From assembly GCA_936450465.1 (NCBI GenBank), contig OW388296.1, positions 10,227,867-10,291,866 on the forward strand: 64,000 bases of DNA. The letters run 5' to 3'. The notes below the pieces were generated by a model that saw only the letters and a list, made by a program, of their open reading frames with translations, did not search any database and was not told where the DNA came from. How positions within the stretch are numbered: the first letter of the stretch is position 1; each line of letters opens with the position of its first letter. This stretch comes from Gibbula magus (Eukaryota; Mollusca; Gastropoda; Trochida; Trochidae). The position numbers and the translations under genes were made by a program. This document shows, in pieces, positions 47,621 to 60,870 of this stretch.

Positions 47621-49979
47621 GCACTATATATGTAAAATTACATGAAATGAAGAATAGAGCTATGCTTAACTTAGATGTACCATGATGTCAACTATCCACC
47701 ATAAGGCAGTTGGTAAGACAAAAACAAATAAACCCGTGGCAACACTTTAAATGCAGTTTTGTAAAGTAACGAATAAAGAAATAATTGATTAAATAAATTT
47801 TAACTTTTGAGTTCATGGGTCATCATTCACAATGTAATCTTTCTTGGTGATTGACTTTCACACCTTGTCATCGGGATCATATTTTTACACCTATATGAAT
47901 ATAGTGCATGACGAATGTAATTTAAATTATTTATTTGATTCGAAAATCATGTTGATAAATCTCGTCTACCTTATTTTATACTTATTTTCTCTTTTGTATT
48001 TCACGTGTACATAACACACTACAACAACTATATATAGTCATATAGTTCTACAAGACCTTGAACCATAACCAAGTACACTGCCAATTGAGCATTTCTTAGG
48101 AACAACGTAAACAATAGAACATTAACAATAATGTGAATAACATGTATCCATTAAATTGATAATACCATACTCAAGTAAGAAATATGACTGTGCACTAAAT
48201 TACCCCTAAGATTTACTGCAAACCTAATCATGGGTTTCAAGTGAACAATTAAATGCAAAATGGAACATGTAAACCAAAGTTTTTATAATCTCGTTTAAAC
48301 GAGCATAGGGTTATTTATTTGTCAGACCAATGAGGATAAATAGTGTGAATGTAAATAGGAGCACATTTTGTGCCATGTGAATTGAATAAACTGGCATGCT
48401 TTGAGTAGAAGTGTGAACGTTTGTTACAGTAATTTGCCACGTGTTAACGTAATGTGAACGTTCATCAAAACCAACTGCATATACATCCTACAACCTTTTC
48501 TTAAATGAGCGCTGATTACAGAATAAGTTTCTAAATCGGCTGCTTGCTCAATTATAGTAGACGATGTGCTGTTATCTACCGGTTGTATGTACAAAGAAAG
48601 TATGGGTAAACTTGACGATTTCAAGACAGGTTTATTACTTCATATCAATAAACGAGAATGTTTCGTTATACTAGGTGGATGATCAGTATCTAACGTGATA
48701 TGTTTCATGGCGAATCTATCGAATCAGAATATGCATGGATATATGTATAACTATGGTCATACTTGCATATATTATGTTTATCTACTAGTATAATGATGAC
48801 ATTATCACATTCTATTCTGTTCTATTCTATTCTGTTCTATGAGTCTACAATAGAGAGACCATGTCGTACAACAATAGTGCAAATAGCATGTTCACAGATT
48901 AACTATCAGTTGTCTCAGCACGTCATGTTGTTACTGCACTAACAGATTCGTCCGATAAGTAGAACCTTATTTGGAGAAAGTGTAGGAGCATAAAACAGGT
49001 AGACAATGTGTCCCATCCTTTATGTCCTATCATATCCTATGTACTATGGTTATCTAAAATGTATTTCTCGATGATAAACAGTTCTATCATTTTGAAGATT
49101 GATATTTTGATTTTAACATGTTAAACTATTAATATGTTTTGAAGACAATCAGATTAATATACGATGACCTGACACAACATCATTAAGGTGTTTTGTCTGT
49201 CAAATACAAGATCTACCCACGTTTTTTTCTTTGAGACATATTTTGCATTTGGATGTCAATCCAAAACATTTGTTTAATATGGCATACGTTATTTGCCTTT
49301 CAAATATCACAAATTAACACAACAACATCTCCTTTGAAGAGACATGTTAGGGGAATGTTAACGCAAACTCCTAAACAATATTCAACATAACGCTTCAATA
49401 AAACAGTGTTGCGGCTTTTACAGATTTGATTCAAAACTTGTCATACCTACTAATCTATATATGACACATATATCTCTCATCAAATAAAATAAAATATCAT
49501 AGACAACTTCAATATATAAGCAGCAAGGGAGAAGTTGATAGCGTTATGTGTAAGTAGGAGATCTATCTGTCATAGAGCTTCTCTCAGTGCATCTACAATA
49601 TGGCACATACAGCGTGAACTGGAGAAAACCTAACAAAGTATTCACTCACATCACTGCTTTGATTCAATCCTGGCACGTTCATATTTATAGTTAATGCTTG
49701 CTAATCTAGAACAAAAGTAACCTATTTATATTAGACAGTAAGCATGGTCTGAAATATATGTAATGGTTTGATATTTCATATTCTTTATTATCTTACATGT
49801 AGATGAATTCTAAAAAGTTGTATCTAAAATCGTTCATAAGCCAAGGGAACATATGTTAAAGTTATAGATTTTGGGACAGTAAGAAACTTTGTTTCCACTC
49901 AAATATAAACTAAGTTATAAACAGGTATTTGAGTACAAACACTCATTTATCTTTAGGAAATAATATGTGTGCACCATAA
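47621..49979. other. Non-coding stretch
   Basis: About 2.4 kb without a recognised gene. A short (TTCTA/TTCTG)n tract lies at 48810-48840. Confidence 0.5.
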
Positions 49980-50461
49980 CACAGTCGCTAACAGCTACAG
50001 TTGAAATATATTCTCTATACAACATAGCATAGTCGCCTCCAATTGCAGTTTAATATTTCTAAAACATAGCACAGTCGCCTCAAACAACAGTTGAACCATA
50101 ATCTCTGGACAAATAGAACAGTCGTCTCAAACAAAAGTTGCACAATAATCTTTTCGACAACATAGCACAGTCACCTTAAACTACAGTTGAACCATAACCT
50201 TTAGACAACATAGCACATTCGCCTCAAACAACAGTTGAACCATAATCTCTGGATAACAAAGCACAGTCGCCTCAAACTACAGTTGAACCATAATCACTGG
50301 ACAACATAGCACAGTCGCCTCAAACTACAGTTGAACCATAATCTCTGGATAACATAGAACAGTCGTCTCAAACAAAAGTTGCACCATAATCGTTTCGACA
50401 ACATAGCACAGTCGCCTCAAACTACAGTTGAATCATAATCTCTCGACAACATTGCACAGTC
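49980..50461 (+). repeat. 48-bp minisatellite, about ten units
   Basis: The unit starts ACATAGCACAGTCGCCTCAA, continues ACTACAGTTGAACCATAATC and ends TCTGGACA. Clear starts include 50304, 50352, 50401 and 50449. A variant with GTCGTCTCAAACAAAAGTTG appears at about 50112 and again near 50361, a higher-order repeat of about five units. Confidence 0.92.
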
Positions 50462-50464
50462 GTG

Positions 50465-51095
50465 TGACTTTAACGAGGAATGTAAATGAATATATCTGCT
50501 TGTTATGTGATTTATTCATCCTCTACTCAACAAAAGAGTTTTCAGAACATAAATGTCACCTGATATCTAATCAAAACAAGATAATGGTGCTGGCAAACAT
50601 CCATGTTAATAAATATTCATCGTTAACATTTAACATCGGACATGTGAAATGAGACCACTCTCTGTATTGAATGTGCTGTATGAGAGGAACTACTCAACCC
50701 TGCAATGTATATGCTTATTAGATGTATTCATAGCTGAAAGGGTAAATTTGCATGTTATGTTCGTCATTTAGAAAACTCGTTTTCTTTTGAAGTGATTATT
50801 TATTACTTTATAAACTGAAACACTTCAGTTACACCATTTAGCCGTAACGCAATATAATTGAGATGAACATTCCAATGAAATCATGTTTATTCCTCATTTC
50901 ATTAATGTTATTAAAGTTTGTTCTCTTGAATTGTTGTGTGTACAGCATGCTCATAAATGTATCCGTTACAGTGAAAATATAAATCAGAAGACCCAGAGGC
51001 ACAATCAAAATCTGTTTTGTACAGTTGCAACTGCAACTGTTGACAAACATTTGCGTAAAATCAAGTACATGTAATGGAACCACTTATTTGGTTTA
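50465..51095. other. Non-coding stretch
   Basis: No feature recognised. Confidence 0.45.
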
Positions 51096-51395
51096 AAGGG
51101 GGAGGGATCTCGGGGCCCGGGTAACGAATCCCGCCAGGGGCAGGGCAACTTAGTCCGCAGTAGAGAACTCTTCTACACGCAGTTAGGTTTGGGTGTAATG
51201 TCACAGTGAATTTCAGCGAAGTACCACCAATGGTTCGTCAGTTCCAGCCGATGCACGCAGGTTTCACCGCAATGCATAGCCACATGGTGTTGCGCGCTTT
51301 CTCCCTGCTACAATACTAGCAGCCTTGATATAAGTGAAATACTCTTGAAAGAGGGATTTAACCTAACATCACCTTACCTCACCTCATTGATTTAA
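51096..51395 (+). repeat. SINE, tRNA-derived head (partial) with conserved tail
   Basis: A GC-rich segment in an AT-rich setting. CCCGGGTAACGAATCCCGCC (51116-51135) resembles a B box with its usual follow-on. The 3' part has TGATATAAGTGAAATACTCT then TGAAAGAGGGATTTAACC, close to a core found in invertebrate SINEs as I recall them. It ends in ACCTAACATCACCTTACCTC, a short (ACCT)-like tail. The A box appears missing, so the copy is probably 5' truncated. Confidence 0.6.
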
Positions 51396-51759
51396 ATGCT
51401 GACATGGGGAAGAAAAAGTTCGATAGTCAGTTAGTTCTTTACTGCAATAGTTCTATCGATATTTAGTTATTTTTGTATTTCAATAGTCGCCATTTGTCTG
51501 TGCAGATAAAACATCGTTATCAATTGTTATCATATTTGAGGAGGGTGAATATACATATGTGTATATTATGTACAAAATGTAGCATGCGACATTCAGCACA
51601 GTACGTTATTTCTCGCATTGTCTGCCTTCTGCAGAAGCCTCGGTTTTCCCCTTCTCAATTAAAACAGAAGACATTTAGACTCATGAGAAATATATATGTC
51701 TCAATTGAATGAAAAACTTCAGTTTATTAATGAAAGAGTATCCGTGAATGTATGTAGCA

Positions 51760-52010
51760 TACATGACCCTGGGCGTAGATGTATCTAACTCCATACAGCA
51801 TGAGGCCTCAAACACCTTTGTCGTGTCAATCTATCCCTGGTGTCAAGGTTGATTGAACTAGATTGCCGCATCAACGTGCCTTTGATGGCAAGATTGACTG
51901 AACGAGACCTTGTAACCGAAAAGGTGGTAATGACAGACATGTTTGTCATTAGAAATACCCGTTGAAGAATATTCTTATTCTATTCTTCATCCACATTGGT
52001 TGATAAGGAC
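51760..52010 (+). repeat. Dispersed repeat, copy 1
   Basis: It shares with 59880-60105 the blocks GTATCTAACTCCATACAGCA, AACTAGATT-GC-GCATCAAC, ATTGACTGAACGAGACC-like, GTTTGTCATTAGAAATACC and TTCATCCAC in the same order and orientation. No coding potential was recognised. Confidence 0.75.
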
Positions 52011-55000
52011 AACTAATCGTTATTCTCGATGCTATTCATGTCCATATTATATCCGTGGTACATGTCGGTCTCAACCATGACTCTAGTCACTCCCGACTGG
52101 TAAATGTCTCTCCCTGCTGGTTTCATCATTGGATGTGGTACATAAATATCTTCTGTATATCTTCTATAAATAACTTTTGTCTAACATACATATTATATCG
52201 ATAGATTTCATTATTCCTTCCCATTAGGGGTCATTATACATGAATTTATGTCACTTTTACCTGCTCTAAATCACAGACAAACACTTTTCTTTAAACGATC
52301 GTATGACATGTTTTCAGGCATAGAAGTGAAAAAGTCACTTCTTACTTGTTCTGCTTTTACATTTTCTTGTTTGGCAAACAAACTTGGTAAGTGAAGGTCA
52401 TGTAACACACTACCTTTAGTGAGATGACCTATACTTAAATGTGTTGAATGAATGCGAATTTATTGAAAGTGGGGCAGATGAAACAGTCTGGATGTAGTCT
52501 GTAGTGAACAGAATTAACAACCATGTATTCAGCGGTGTCTGCATGTCCAATTTCGTGTTTACGTGTATTCCATGACCCGTAGCACCAAATGCCTTGAATT
52601 TTGGTGACAGTGTTACAGAGATACCATTCCCTATAAGGAGTCAGAGTCTTTATAAAGTCAGAACGACACATAGATTATAGTTTTAACTCCTTTTAATGCG
52701 ATTTCTAATGAAAGGTTGGACACAATGGCTTTCCGTTTACATTGGAGAATTTCGATGGTCTTGGTCATCACGAACTGTCACTATTTCTCAACTCTTTTTC
52801 TAACGCAATATCTTACATTTGCACATTGTACCCTAATGTCCTGAAATATAACGACAACCAACGTCGGGGAATATACGTAGACAATATATATCATTACAAC
52901 CTCTCTTCTGTTAAAATGTGTCATCTAACATCTACACACAAGTCTATGGTCACTGCAACTGTGTGTAAAAGAATGCTTGTAACATGTGTCCTACTCGAGA
53001 GCGATATGTTTGTAGCATACTGAAATCAACTAATGAACCGATCAAAGTGAACGCTGCCAACACAAATGTAAGATATTAATTCCATGACCGATCAAGACAA
53101 CTGTAATATAGTTACAACCTGACTCCAGAAGTTAATTAAGCACACTACTTCTAGGAATGTCAATAGCAGAAATGCCAAACATTCAGTTGCAGATCAAATT
53201 TGAAAAAGGGATTTCAGATTGAACATAGGTTATAATCAAAAGAAAAAGTATAGAATAGAACCGAATAGAATAAAGAAGTTGTTTATCCATACATTTTCTC
53301 GTCACCCCAACGTCTAGAATGCCAAACAGAAATCATATGAAAAACTAAAACATTCATACTTATGTTTTTGTGGGTTTTGTTTTCGATAATTTTTGGTACG
53401 GAATCAAGTTTCAATTGTATGACATTGATAAACCCTCTGCGCACTGATCATAGTCTGTGCTGAGGAATGAATCGTGTAACATCAGTTACCATGTTGTAAG
53501 GATTCTTTTCCATTTAATACAAAATTGCGTCTGTCAAGGACCATTTAAGAAATGTTTAAATGATGGGTGAAAACTCTTAAAGAGGGAATTCTGTGTTCAT
53601 GTCGTCATTTTGAAAAATAGGGACCTCGGTACATTGTCACATCCATTTCTATTTGGCTTAAGATATATTTTATTTTGCCAAGTTGATAAATTGCAGCAAA
53701 TTCGTCAAATACTATTTTCTATACTTTTTCTTCTGTTTTTACCATTAAAAATCAAACAGATATATGCATTTGACATATTATTACTATTTTCTCACAATAA
53801 AAACTTACATATATCTAGTTTAATACGATTAAATAACTAAACGACAAGACGAACGTAATATCCTCGAGTAAAATGTCTCAGCTCTTGGCTCTCAGATAAA
53901 ATATCACAACATTTAAAACTGAAACTGCCTACTGTCGAACACGAATCAAGTTAGAACATTTCAAAGATATGATTATACTTCATTGTCGTACCTACATCTG
54001 GAATGATAATGGAGGTCACTAAATTTGTGAAGACTCTTGGAGTATCAGACTTGTAATGATAGAGCTTGAAATCACAATTATTAAGTTTTTAAAAAAGTTT
54101 CATGTCCATAAAACATTTGAAACAAAATGATTACATTATATGGTTTTGGAGATTCAAATCGACGATTTCTTAAAACGTGGATTTCACAGAAATATGATCA
54201 AATACTGTGAGCACTGTACTGTGAAATTTGAAATCTAGTTTAGTTGGAATATGGAGACATGATGTATTCCTGTTTCAGTCGTTTTTATTACGCGCGGATT
54301 GAATTATCTGTATGTTGTATGGTGACGTTTCTTTTGCGGTTGAGTGTATATGTTTCTTGTCTTTGGGTGTATTTACTCTTTTCACTGAATATGAGACTTG
54401 GTCAAAGAACAACGCCTTGTAATTGAGTTTTTGCTTGATACGGTAAATACTTCCTCAAATAATATGTCTGTCTGCGTTATGCAGTAAACGCTGACAAATA
54501 TTCTCACTTGAAACTGTTGAAAACATGCAAACCAATGTGAAACCACAGATCACTTCATTGTAGACGACATCATTACATGTCTTGCATGACCCAACCGTTT
54601 AGCAAAACTATCCACCATACCATGCCATTCATATCATCAAACCTGTATACAAATTCAAATTCAGGTGCATCACAAGCAGGACATCCACTGATATGTAACC
54701 ATGATCATTAACATATCACCATTCTATTTTCAGGATGATAAGTCTGTTCTGTTCTGTCAATACCTGGTTTAACTTTCTCCATATTGAAGAGAACTCGCTG
54801 TATTAACTTCTTAAAGAAACCGAATTCACACATTCATTCACTGCTAGTTCATCATGTCATCATATAACTCTAATACATATGTCATTATTCAGCCAAATAA
54901 TACAAAATAAACTTGTGTCATTACAATGTTACATCGATGACACAAATTAGTGTTGCAAGTTATTAGAATTGTGTCTAATAACCTGCAATATTCCATATAT

Positions 55001-55851
55001 CGGTTAACGCTTATTTGTTTATATGATTAAGATGTGCTGTAACAGACCGTTAATATATATTACTGAGAAATTATGGACAACTAATCCATTTTGGAGTACG
55101 CATCTGATAATGAAATTCTACAGCTTTCCTGTTTTGTAATTGTTGTCATTTAATAATATGTCAGTTATTGATGAATTTTAAACTTTTAGTAATAACATAG
55201 CTTTCGTTCAGTACAGTTCTTGTGTTGTTGGGAGTAACTTACACTTCAGTCGGAGATGAAGGTCCTACAAAGGTGTACTATGAAGTTTTATCTCACAGGA
55301 ATCATACAATCTATCCAATTTACGGTAATGTCATTCTATGCATATGTAAGTGGACGAAGAGAAGGCAAAGCTCAGAAACAGGCATTTAAACAATTGCGAA
55401 AAAATAACCTATTTCCAAATATATATAAATGAGAAAATGATCGACGATTAATTCATATGGTACGTAACAACATCTTTGAGAAATGCTTTGGTGTTGAACA
55501 GTGGCTTTTGAAGGTGTCAGTGTGAGTTGGGTGTCAGGACGTGCGAGTTGGGTGGAAGTAAACCCTACAATGTCTGTAATTCGAAGTTATTTTGAAAATA
55601 GAATGGTGACTCATGTATTCTAAACCAAATCGAATTGGTATGCGTTATCACAAAACATTCGTGCATCAATCCTAGCTTTTACTTTGGTCGTATAACTTTG
55701 CTCCATTTACATGAAGCTTTCGGAAAACATTTGGTCACATTTTTGTAAAATATTCTGTCTTCACGTTTTATTTCAGGAGATAGGTGCCTCATGTAAAACA
55801 TATAAAACATCAAAGGTTGTACAACAATAGCTGAGTGTTAAATTAATTATT
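52011..55851. other. Long non-coding stretch
   Basis: About 3.8 kb, AT-rich, with several 60-95-codon frames (for example at 52742 and 53610) that lack any family resemblance. No RNA gene or tandem array was seen. Confidence 0.5.
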
Positions 55852-55861
55852 CTACTTGGTT

Positions 55862-56077
55862 TTAGGCTTCCTATGTGGCAAACCCGATGACGAGATCAAT
55901 CCAGAGTTTTGCAAAGACTTGTTGAAAGGCGCCAACTGTGCTGGCGAACACATGGCTTCCTCCAAAGAGTACCCACGGTGGCAACAGGAGTCTGAAATCT
56001 TAAAAGTAAATTTCACCAACACCATTTCCGTCCCTGAAGCAAACACAAAGGCCCAAAGACTGCTTATTCAACAATAG
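55862..56077 (+). pseudogene. LINE ORF1 (gag-like) C-terminal part
   Basis: The frame includes KGANCAGEHMASSKEYPRWQ and continues SEILKVNFTNTISVPEANTK. In jockey-type ORF1 proteins the last zinc knuckle (C-x2-C-x4-H-x4-C) is followed by PKW, Lys/Glu-rich residues and a YPEAR-like motif; PRW and VPEA fit this. Two knuckle Cys residues are gone (Tyr stands at the last one), consistent with decay. The frame stops at 56077. Confidence 0.6.
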
Positions 56078-56488
56078 TATCTTCAGCAAATGCCCCTAAA
56101 TGCTCCGTCTCCACTCAGACGGACATTGAGTGGATCAATTACCAACCATAAACAAATTGCGCAATGCAACATCTTTAATCATATCATATCACATTCCCTT
56201 TTCTATCCCTTAAACAGCCTCTTAAACCGATAGGTTCTCAAACAGCGCCAAAGAACCCAAGAACCAATACAATATCAAACCAAAAATCTTATTACAAAAA
56301 CCATCACTTGCAACTGCACTCCCAAGGGCCACAAGAATGTGGTGGAGGTCTACAACAAGTTCGGATCTCTGGATATTAGGTCTGATGACACACAGACACT
56401 GCGTCACTTAACAACTCGCCCAAAAAGGGGCAGAGGGTTCGGTCCTTGAGGCTTTTAATATTTCATTTCATCTTCGTACATGTATCTA

Positions 56489-56990
56489 TGGCGGTTCTCC
56501 AGTGGAATTGTCGAGGCGTTAAGGTGAATTTTAATGAATTGGTCTTGTTTGCCCAACAGTATAATCCCCAAGCCATTTGCCTTCAAGAAACTCATCTTAA
56601 AGAATCTGATAAAGTTGCAATGAGACCATTCGATTATTATAATCCTTAAATAATTAATTAATTCTTATAAAGGGGAGTGCATCAATTTTAGTTCGTGATG
56701 AAAAACACAATTACAAGATGTTGCTGTCAGCTTATCATTATTTCAAATTCTAACTCTCTGTTCTTTGTATATTCCACCATCTCAAGATCTTACTATAAAA
56801 TATATTGATCGACTTGTTACCCAATTACCTAAACCTTTTATCATAATGGGTGATTTCAACAGTCACAATACCTCCTGGGGTAGTAAAAACCCTTGATTCT
56901 AGTGGAAAACGACTCGATTCTATCGTCTATTCAACTGCCGAAGAGGCATTTAACATTAACTCACTCATTCACTCCAAGTCCCCAATTTTA
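56489..56990 (+). pseudogene. LINE ORF2 endonuclease fragment
   Basis: MAVLQWNCRGVKVNFNELVL starts the domain, with NPQAICLQETHLK (catalytic Glu) soon after. After a stop at 56649 and frameshifts, the continuation is ILVRDEK, LCSLYIPPSQDL, LPKPFIIMGDFNSHNTSWG (near 56830-56885), and then a stop at 56895. The N, E and GDFN landmarks fit the APE-type endonuclease of jockey-like LINEs. Confidence 0.82.
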
Positions 56991-57374
56991 TTTTAACTGC
57001 GTATTGTGTTTATTATCATAGACATTTTGGTTTATTTGTATTTTATATTGATAAGATTGATACTACGCTCAACTGAGAATAAAGAAATATACATCAGTTC
57101 CCTTCAGGTGGTTCTTTAGATCTGCTTCAAGTTGTGATTTGTTTGGAAACTACATTCACGTTTATCCTAAAACCCTTCTACCACGCACTTAATGATGAAT
57201 ACAAATCACACTTACTAATACCGTGAAACCCGTTTCTAAACATTCACGCTTTACAAAACCAATGTGTCAAGTAATTCGAAGTTCGAAGGTAATATAATCA
57301 AATTGATCAAAAGCAATTCCTCATCTGTATACATGTCCGTAAGTACATGCTCGGCAACCATTAACATGTCGTTG
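56991..57374 (+). repeat. Direct repeat copy 1 (about 390 bp)
   Basis: It starts TTTTAACTGCGTATTGTGTT and ends near TGTCGTTGACAT. It matches 57812-58206 along its whole length with scattered substitutions and small indels. Its start coincides with the end of the LINE fragment. Confidence 0.9.
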
Positions 57375-57811
57375 ACATTTGGCTTCCATACCTGATGAAA
57401 GTACACACCTCAGTCGGGTTTTAACATTTGTCTGATTTTGAATTACCAATTTGTAGGCATTTGACGTCATACTCCAAAACTAAATAGTGCAAGGGTTTAG
57501 TCGTCAGTCAAAGCATAAAATAACGTTTCAACTCGGTTTTCAGTGGTCCTCTAACACAACAACACTGGACTAATATCACATCTATTTCAAGAAAATTCAG
57601 GATTGAAATAAACAATACTATGTATAACTTTAAGGGGGGGGGGGACTGTTTTATTGAATTTGAAAGTTTATGGTAAATGCCTCGATTATGAGTGGAGTTT
57701 TCAAGAGCAACTGAAAAATATCGTTTGTAATGTAATTTACAAATATTAACGGTAGATGTTTGTTCTGATAACTATATGACTCCTAAGCATAGTCTTTCTA
57801 GGACAATTTGC
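57375..57811. other. Spacer between the two direct repeats
   Basis: No coding region seen. A run of ten or so G lies at about 57634-57644. Confidence 0.5.
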
Positions 57812-58206
57812 TTTTAACTGCATATTATGTTTATTATCATAGACATTGTGGTTTATTTGTATTTTATAGTCATAGGATTAATACTACTCTCAGCTGGGAA
57901 AGAAAGAAATATACCTAAGTTCCCTTCAGGTGGTTCTTGGTCATGTACTGCTTGTAAGTTGTGTTTTGTGATTTGTTAGGAAACTATAATCACGTTTATC
58001 CTAAATCCATTCTACCACACACTTAATGATGAATACAAATCACACTTACTTATACAGTGAATCCCGTTTCTGAACATTAATGGTTAACTAATGTGTCAAG
58101 CAATTCGAAGTTCGAAGGTAATAAAGTCAAATTGATCAAAAGCAATTCCGTCATCTGTATACATGTCTGTAAGTACAGGATCGACAACCATTTACATGTC
58201 ATTGAC
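57812..58206 (+). repeat. Direct repeat copy 2 (about 390 bp)
   Basis: It starts TTTTAACTGCATATTATGTT and shares TTATCATAGACATT, TTCCCTTCAGGTGGTTCTT, CACTTAATGATGAATACAAA and TCGAAGTTCGAAGGTAAT with copy 1. On the reverse strand, copy 1 has an open stretch beginning MVAEHVLTDMYTDEELLLIN; a one-base change breaks it in copy 2. Nature of the repeat unknown. Confidence 0.9.
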
Positions 58207-59879
58207 AGAACATTGTTAACCGAGTTGCAGGCTACTCGCGCTGTCCTGTAGATCGCAATTGACAATGTAATTGCCAGAGTCAGACACAGTTCAGGTTGGT
58301 TTAAATATAGAGTAAGATATATCAGAAGCCTATTTTGGATTAACATTCGTTTGGGACAATGTTGGTGAACAGACCATAGTCTAGCAAATGTATGTGTCAA
58401 GTTAAGGTTTCTGATAGATTAAGAAAATGGATAACACTTGTGGTTAAACACCATTGACATTGTAACATTGCTATATATATAAATTTCATACTGATAAATG
58501 GCAAGTGTATAGTGATTCAATAACACCCTATGTACAATGTATCAACTTTCATCCAATAAATACAGTGAACCCCTTGGCATACCTCTGTACACCTGGACAA
58601 CTTCAGCTAGTATTTAATAACTGTAGATGAAACATTGAGCATAGTCATGCCTCTGTATTTCTAATAATATGGCCATTTGTTCCTTTAGTAGTATATTTTC
58701 CCCGATACTTTGAAGGCTATCGGATTCGTCGTAAACACGTGAATAGTTTAGCACGAATTCTTACCAGAATAGACACTGTATGAACTTGCCTCAGGAATGG
58801 AACAAGAGAATTAGTGAGCACATTACACTTGTGTGTCCTGCTTCAAACATTCATAATATATAAAAGCATCAATGTAAACTCCTGCGTATGAACTACCACT
58901 GCATTTCATGAAAGAAGATTATGAAGTTTCAGAGATACACACAGCACAGCATTATTCTAATGAAATTCTAACGCCTGACGTCGTTCCTTTTCCGGTTCAA
59001 CGACGCAAACAGCACTTGGTTTTCCTGCATAACAACGTAGATCACAGGAGTGACACGGGATTTCTTTCAAAATCAATGTTCGATTGAATGCACTTCTAGA
59101 TATAGGTACACAATATATCACTTGCCTAATTCCTAACATTAACATATCTATAGAGGTAATAAATGTCATAAAGACAGGCTGAGTAATTACTAAATTTGAT
59201 TCTAATGAAGCAGATAACAATTTGATAATGCTGCTAATCGGGTGTATATGTTGAGTCGCCACACCAATACTAACGGAATTGATAAACAGAACTACCTGTT
59301 TCTCTTTTGTTGCTCGAAAAACTCTATCTATGGTTAAGATTCATATTATAAATTAAATGAAACATAATGAGGATAAATGTACAGCAGACAAAACATATTT
59401 TTGTTGTGTCCAGTGTAACTTTGTAAACATTATTTGTGAGTTGTTTTCTATTCTGCAATAGAGCTTATTACAGTAGATGTATTAGATGTCTGGTAGACTT
59501 ATTTCCGATTTTCCGATTATAGGCTTCATTTACCAGCAATTTGGTGTGTATGTGTTATCAGCCTCTTTATATGTCTGACTCTAATGAAGTGTATTTGTCA
59601 TGGCAGTTGTATTAGTTGCCAAATTGTCTAACACATTTTACGGCCAGTCATTTTGTCAAGTTCTCTCTCCAACAATCCTTTGCTGACTAACTTATCCTCT
59701 CTCATGTGTACACAGTTTGTCAATATGCAATATAAAGCAATATGTATCATCACTTCAGATTTGTTGCTTCGTTAATGTTAAGTTCTCTACTTACTCAAGA
59801 TTAATCACACTAGACATTAATTCTAGGTATGTTAACACTTCATTAATACCACGAGATCAATTTATGTGGCTTATATGTC
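58207..59879. other. Non-coding stretch
   Basis: No feature recognised apart from chance frames. Confidence 0.45.
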
Positions 59880-60105
59880 CCTGTATGTTAATGCATCTAA
59901 CTCCGTACAGCATTTGGTCTCCATGTTGATCACTCAACTAGATTTGCTGCATCAACTTGCAGCTGGTGGCATGATTGATTGAACAAGACAATGTAATCAA
60001 AACATCTAGTAGACGTGTTTGTCATTGGAAATACCTGTTGGAGGAAATTATTTGCTTCAACCTCACATTGTGTTCTATTATTCATCCACCGTCCTTGATA
60101 TAAAT
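59880..60105 (+). repeat. Dispersed repeat, copy 2
   Basis: Direct-orientation match to 51760-52010, including ATCTAACTCCGTACAGCAT, CTAGATTTGCTGCATCAAC, GTTTGTCATTGGAAATACC and TATTCATCCACC. Divergence is considerable. Confidence 0.75.
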
Positions 60106-60670
60106 GTATAATTTTGTCTGTAGAAGACATCAGCGACGAAGTAAGTTATGACCAAAGCCTTTAGCAGCGGATGGAAAAAGGGCAAGATACTTCATTGTAT
60201 AAACTTTAATAATAAATTGCAAACTTGAGAACAAAAAATTGCCAAAAACGTGCTACTGCGCCTTTAACATACCTGAATCTACTGAACTCGCTTCAGAAGT
60301 TAGACGTGTAGAAGTAACACAATGATTATTTTAAGCCTATTCATTAGATATCAACACCTTCCTTTCAAATAACAGAAAACCTATAGAAAATTACTTGAAA
60401 TATACATGTATCAGGATGATATTTTTCAGCAAGTGTAATTATTGACTTGATGATAACAGACCATACATTAATAATGTTTCAATTCAAAGTAAGGTGGACA
60501 CGAACATAATTGTTGCACAAATTCCAATAACAGAGATGTGATTCGTGTTTATGAGATTATTTTTATCATCACAGAACACTTATTTTTAATGGCAAGAGCA
60601 GAATTTGGAAGTCTCTAAGTACATTTTTAATAAATTGTCCGATTTCAATCCTTAATATCGTACGAAAAAC
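60106..60670. other. Non-coding stretch
   Basis: Nothing recognised. Confidence 0.4.
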
Positions 60671-60870
60671 CAAAATGGCGGCTAAACCAAGTGACTTACG
60701 ACAAAATCCTATTTGACATTTCGTCATAATGACATTGCCTATCATTTAAAACAAGTTGCAAGCTGTCTAGATACAGATATCAAAATATGGCTAAACCATG
60801 TGAATTACGAATTCGTCATGATTTCATTCTTGACATTATTCATCGTTCTAAACAATTTGCAATTTTAATT
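60671..60870 (+). repeat. Degenerate tandem duplication of about 110 bp
   Basis: CAAAATGGCGGCTAAACCAA (60672) and CAAAATATGGCTAAACCATG (60781) open two similar segments that both contain GTGA-TTACGA, TTCGTCAT-AT and end in AACAA(G/T)TTGCAA. Confidence 0.6.

Larger units (their letters stand above)
55852..56990 (+). mobile_element. Jockey-like LINE fragment (ORF1 end and ORF2 start)
   Basis: A gag-type zinc-knuckle remnant is followed at a normal distance by the N-terminal endonuclease of ORF2. The reverse transcriptase is missing: homology stops at about 56990, exactly where the 390-bp direct repeat begins. Several stops and shifts mark it as dead. Confidence 0.75.

Noticed and set aside
52742..53023. 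93-codon forward frame
   Set aside because: No motif, no splice context, and composition typical of translated AT-rich DNA.
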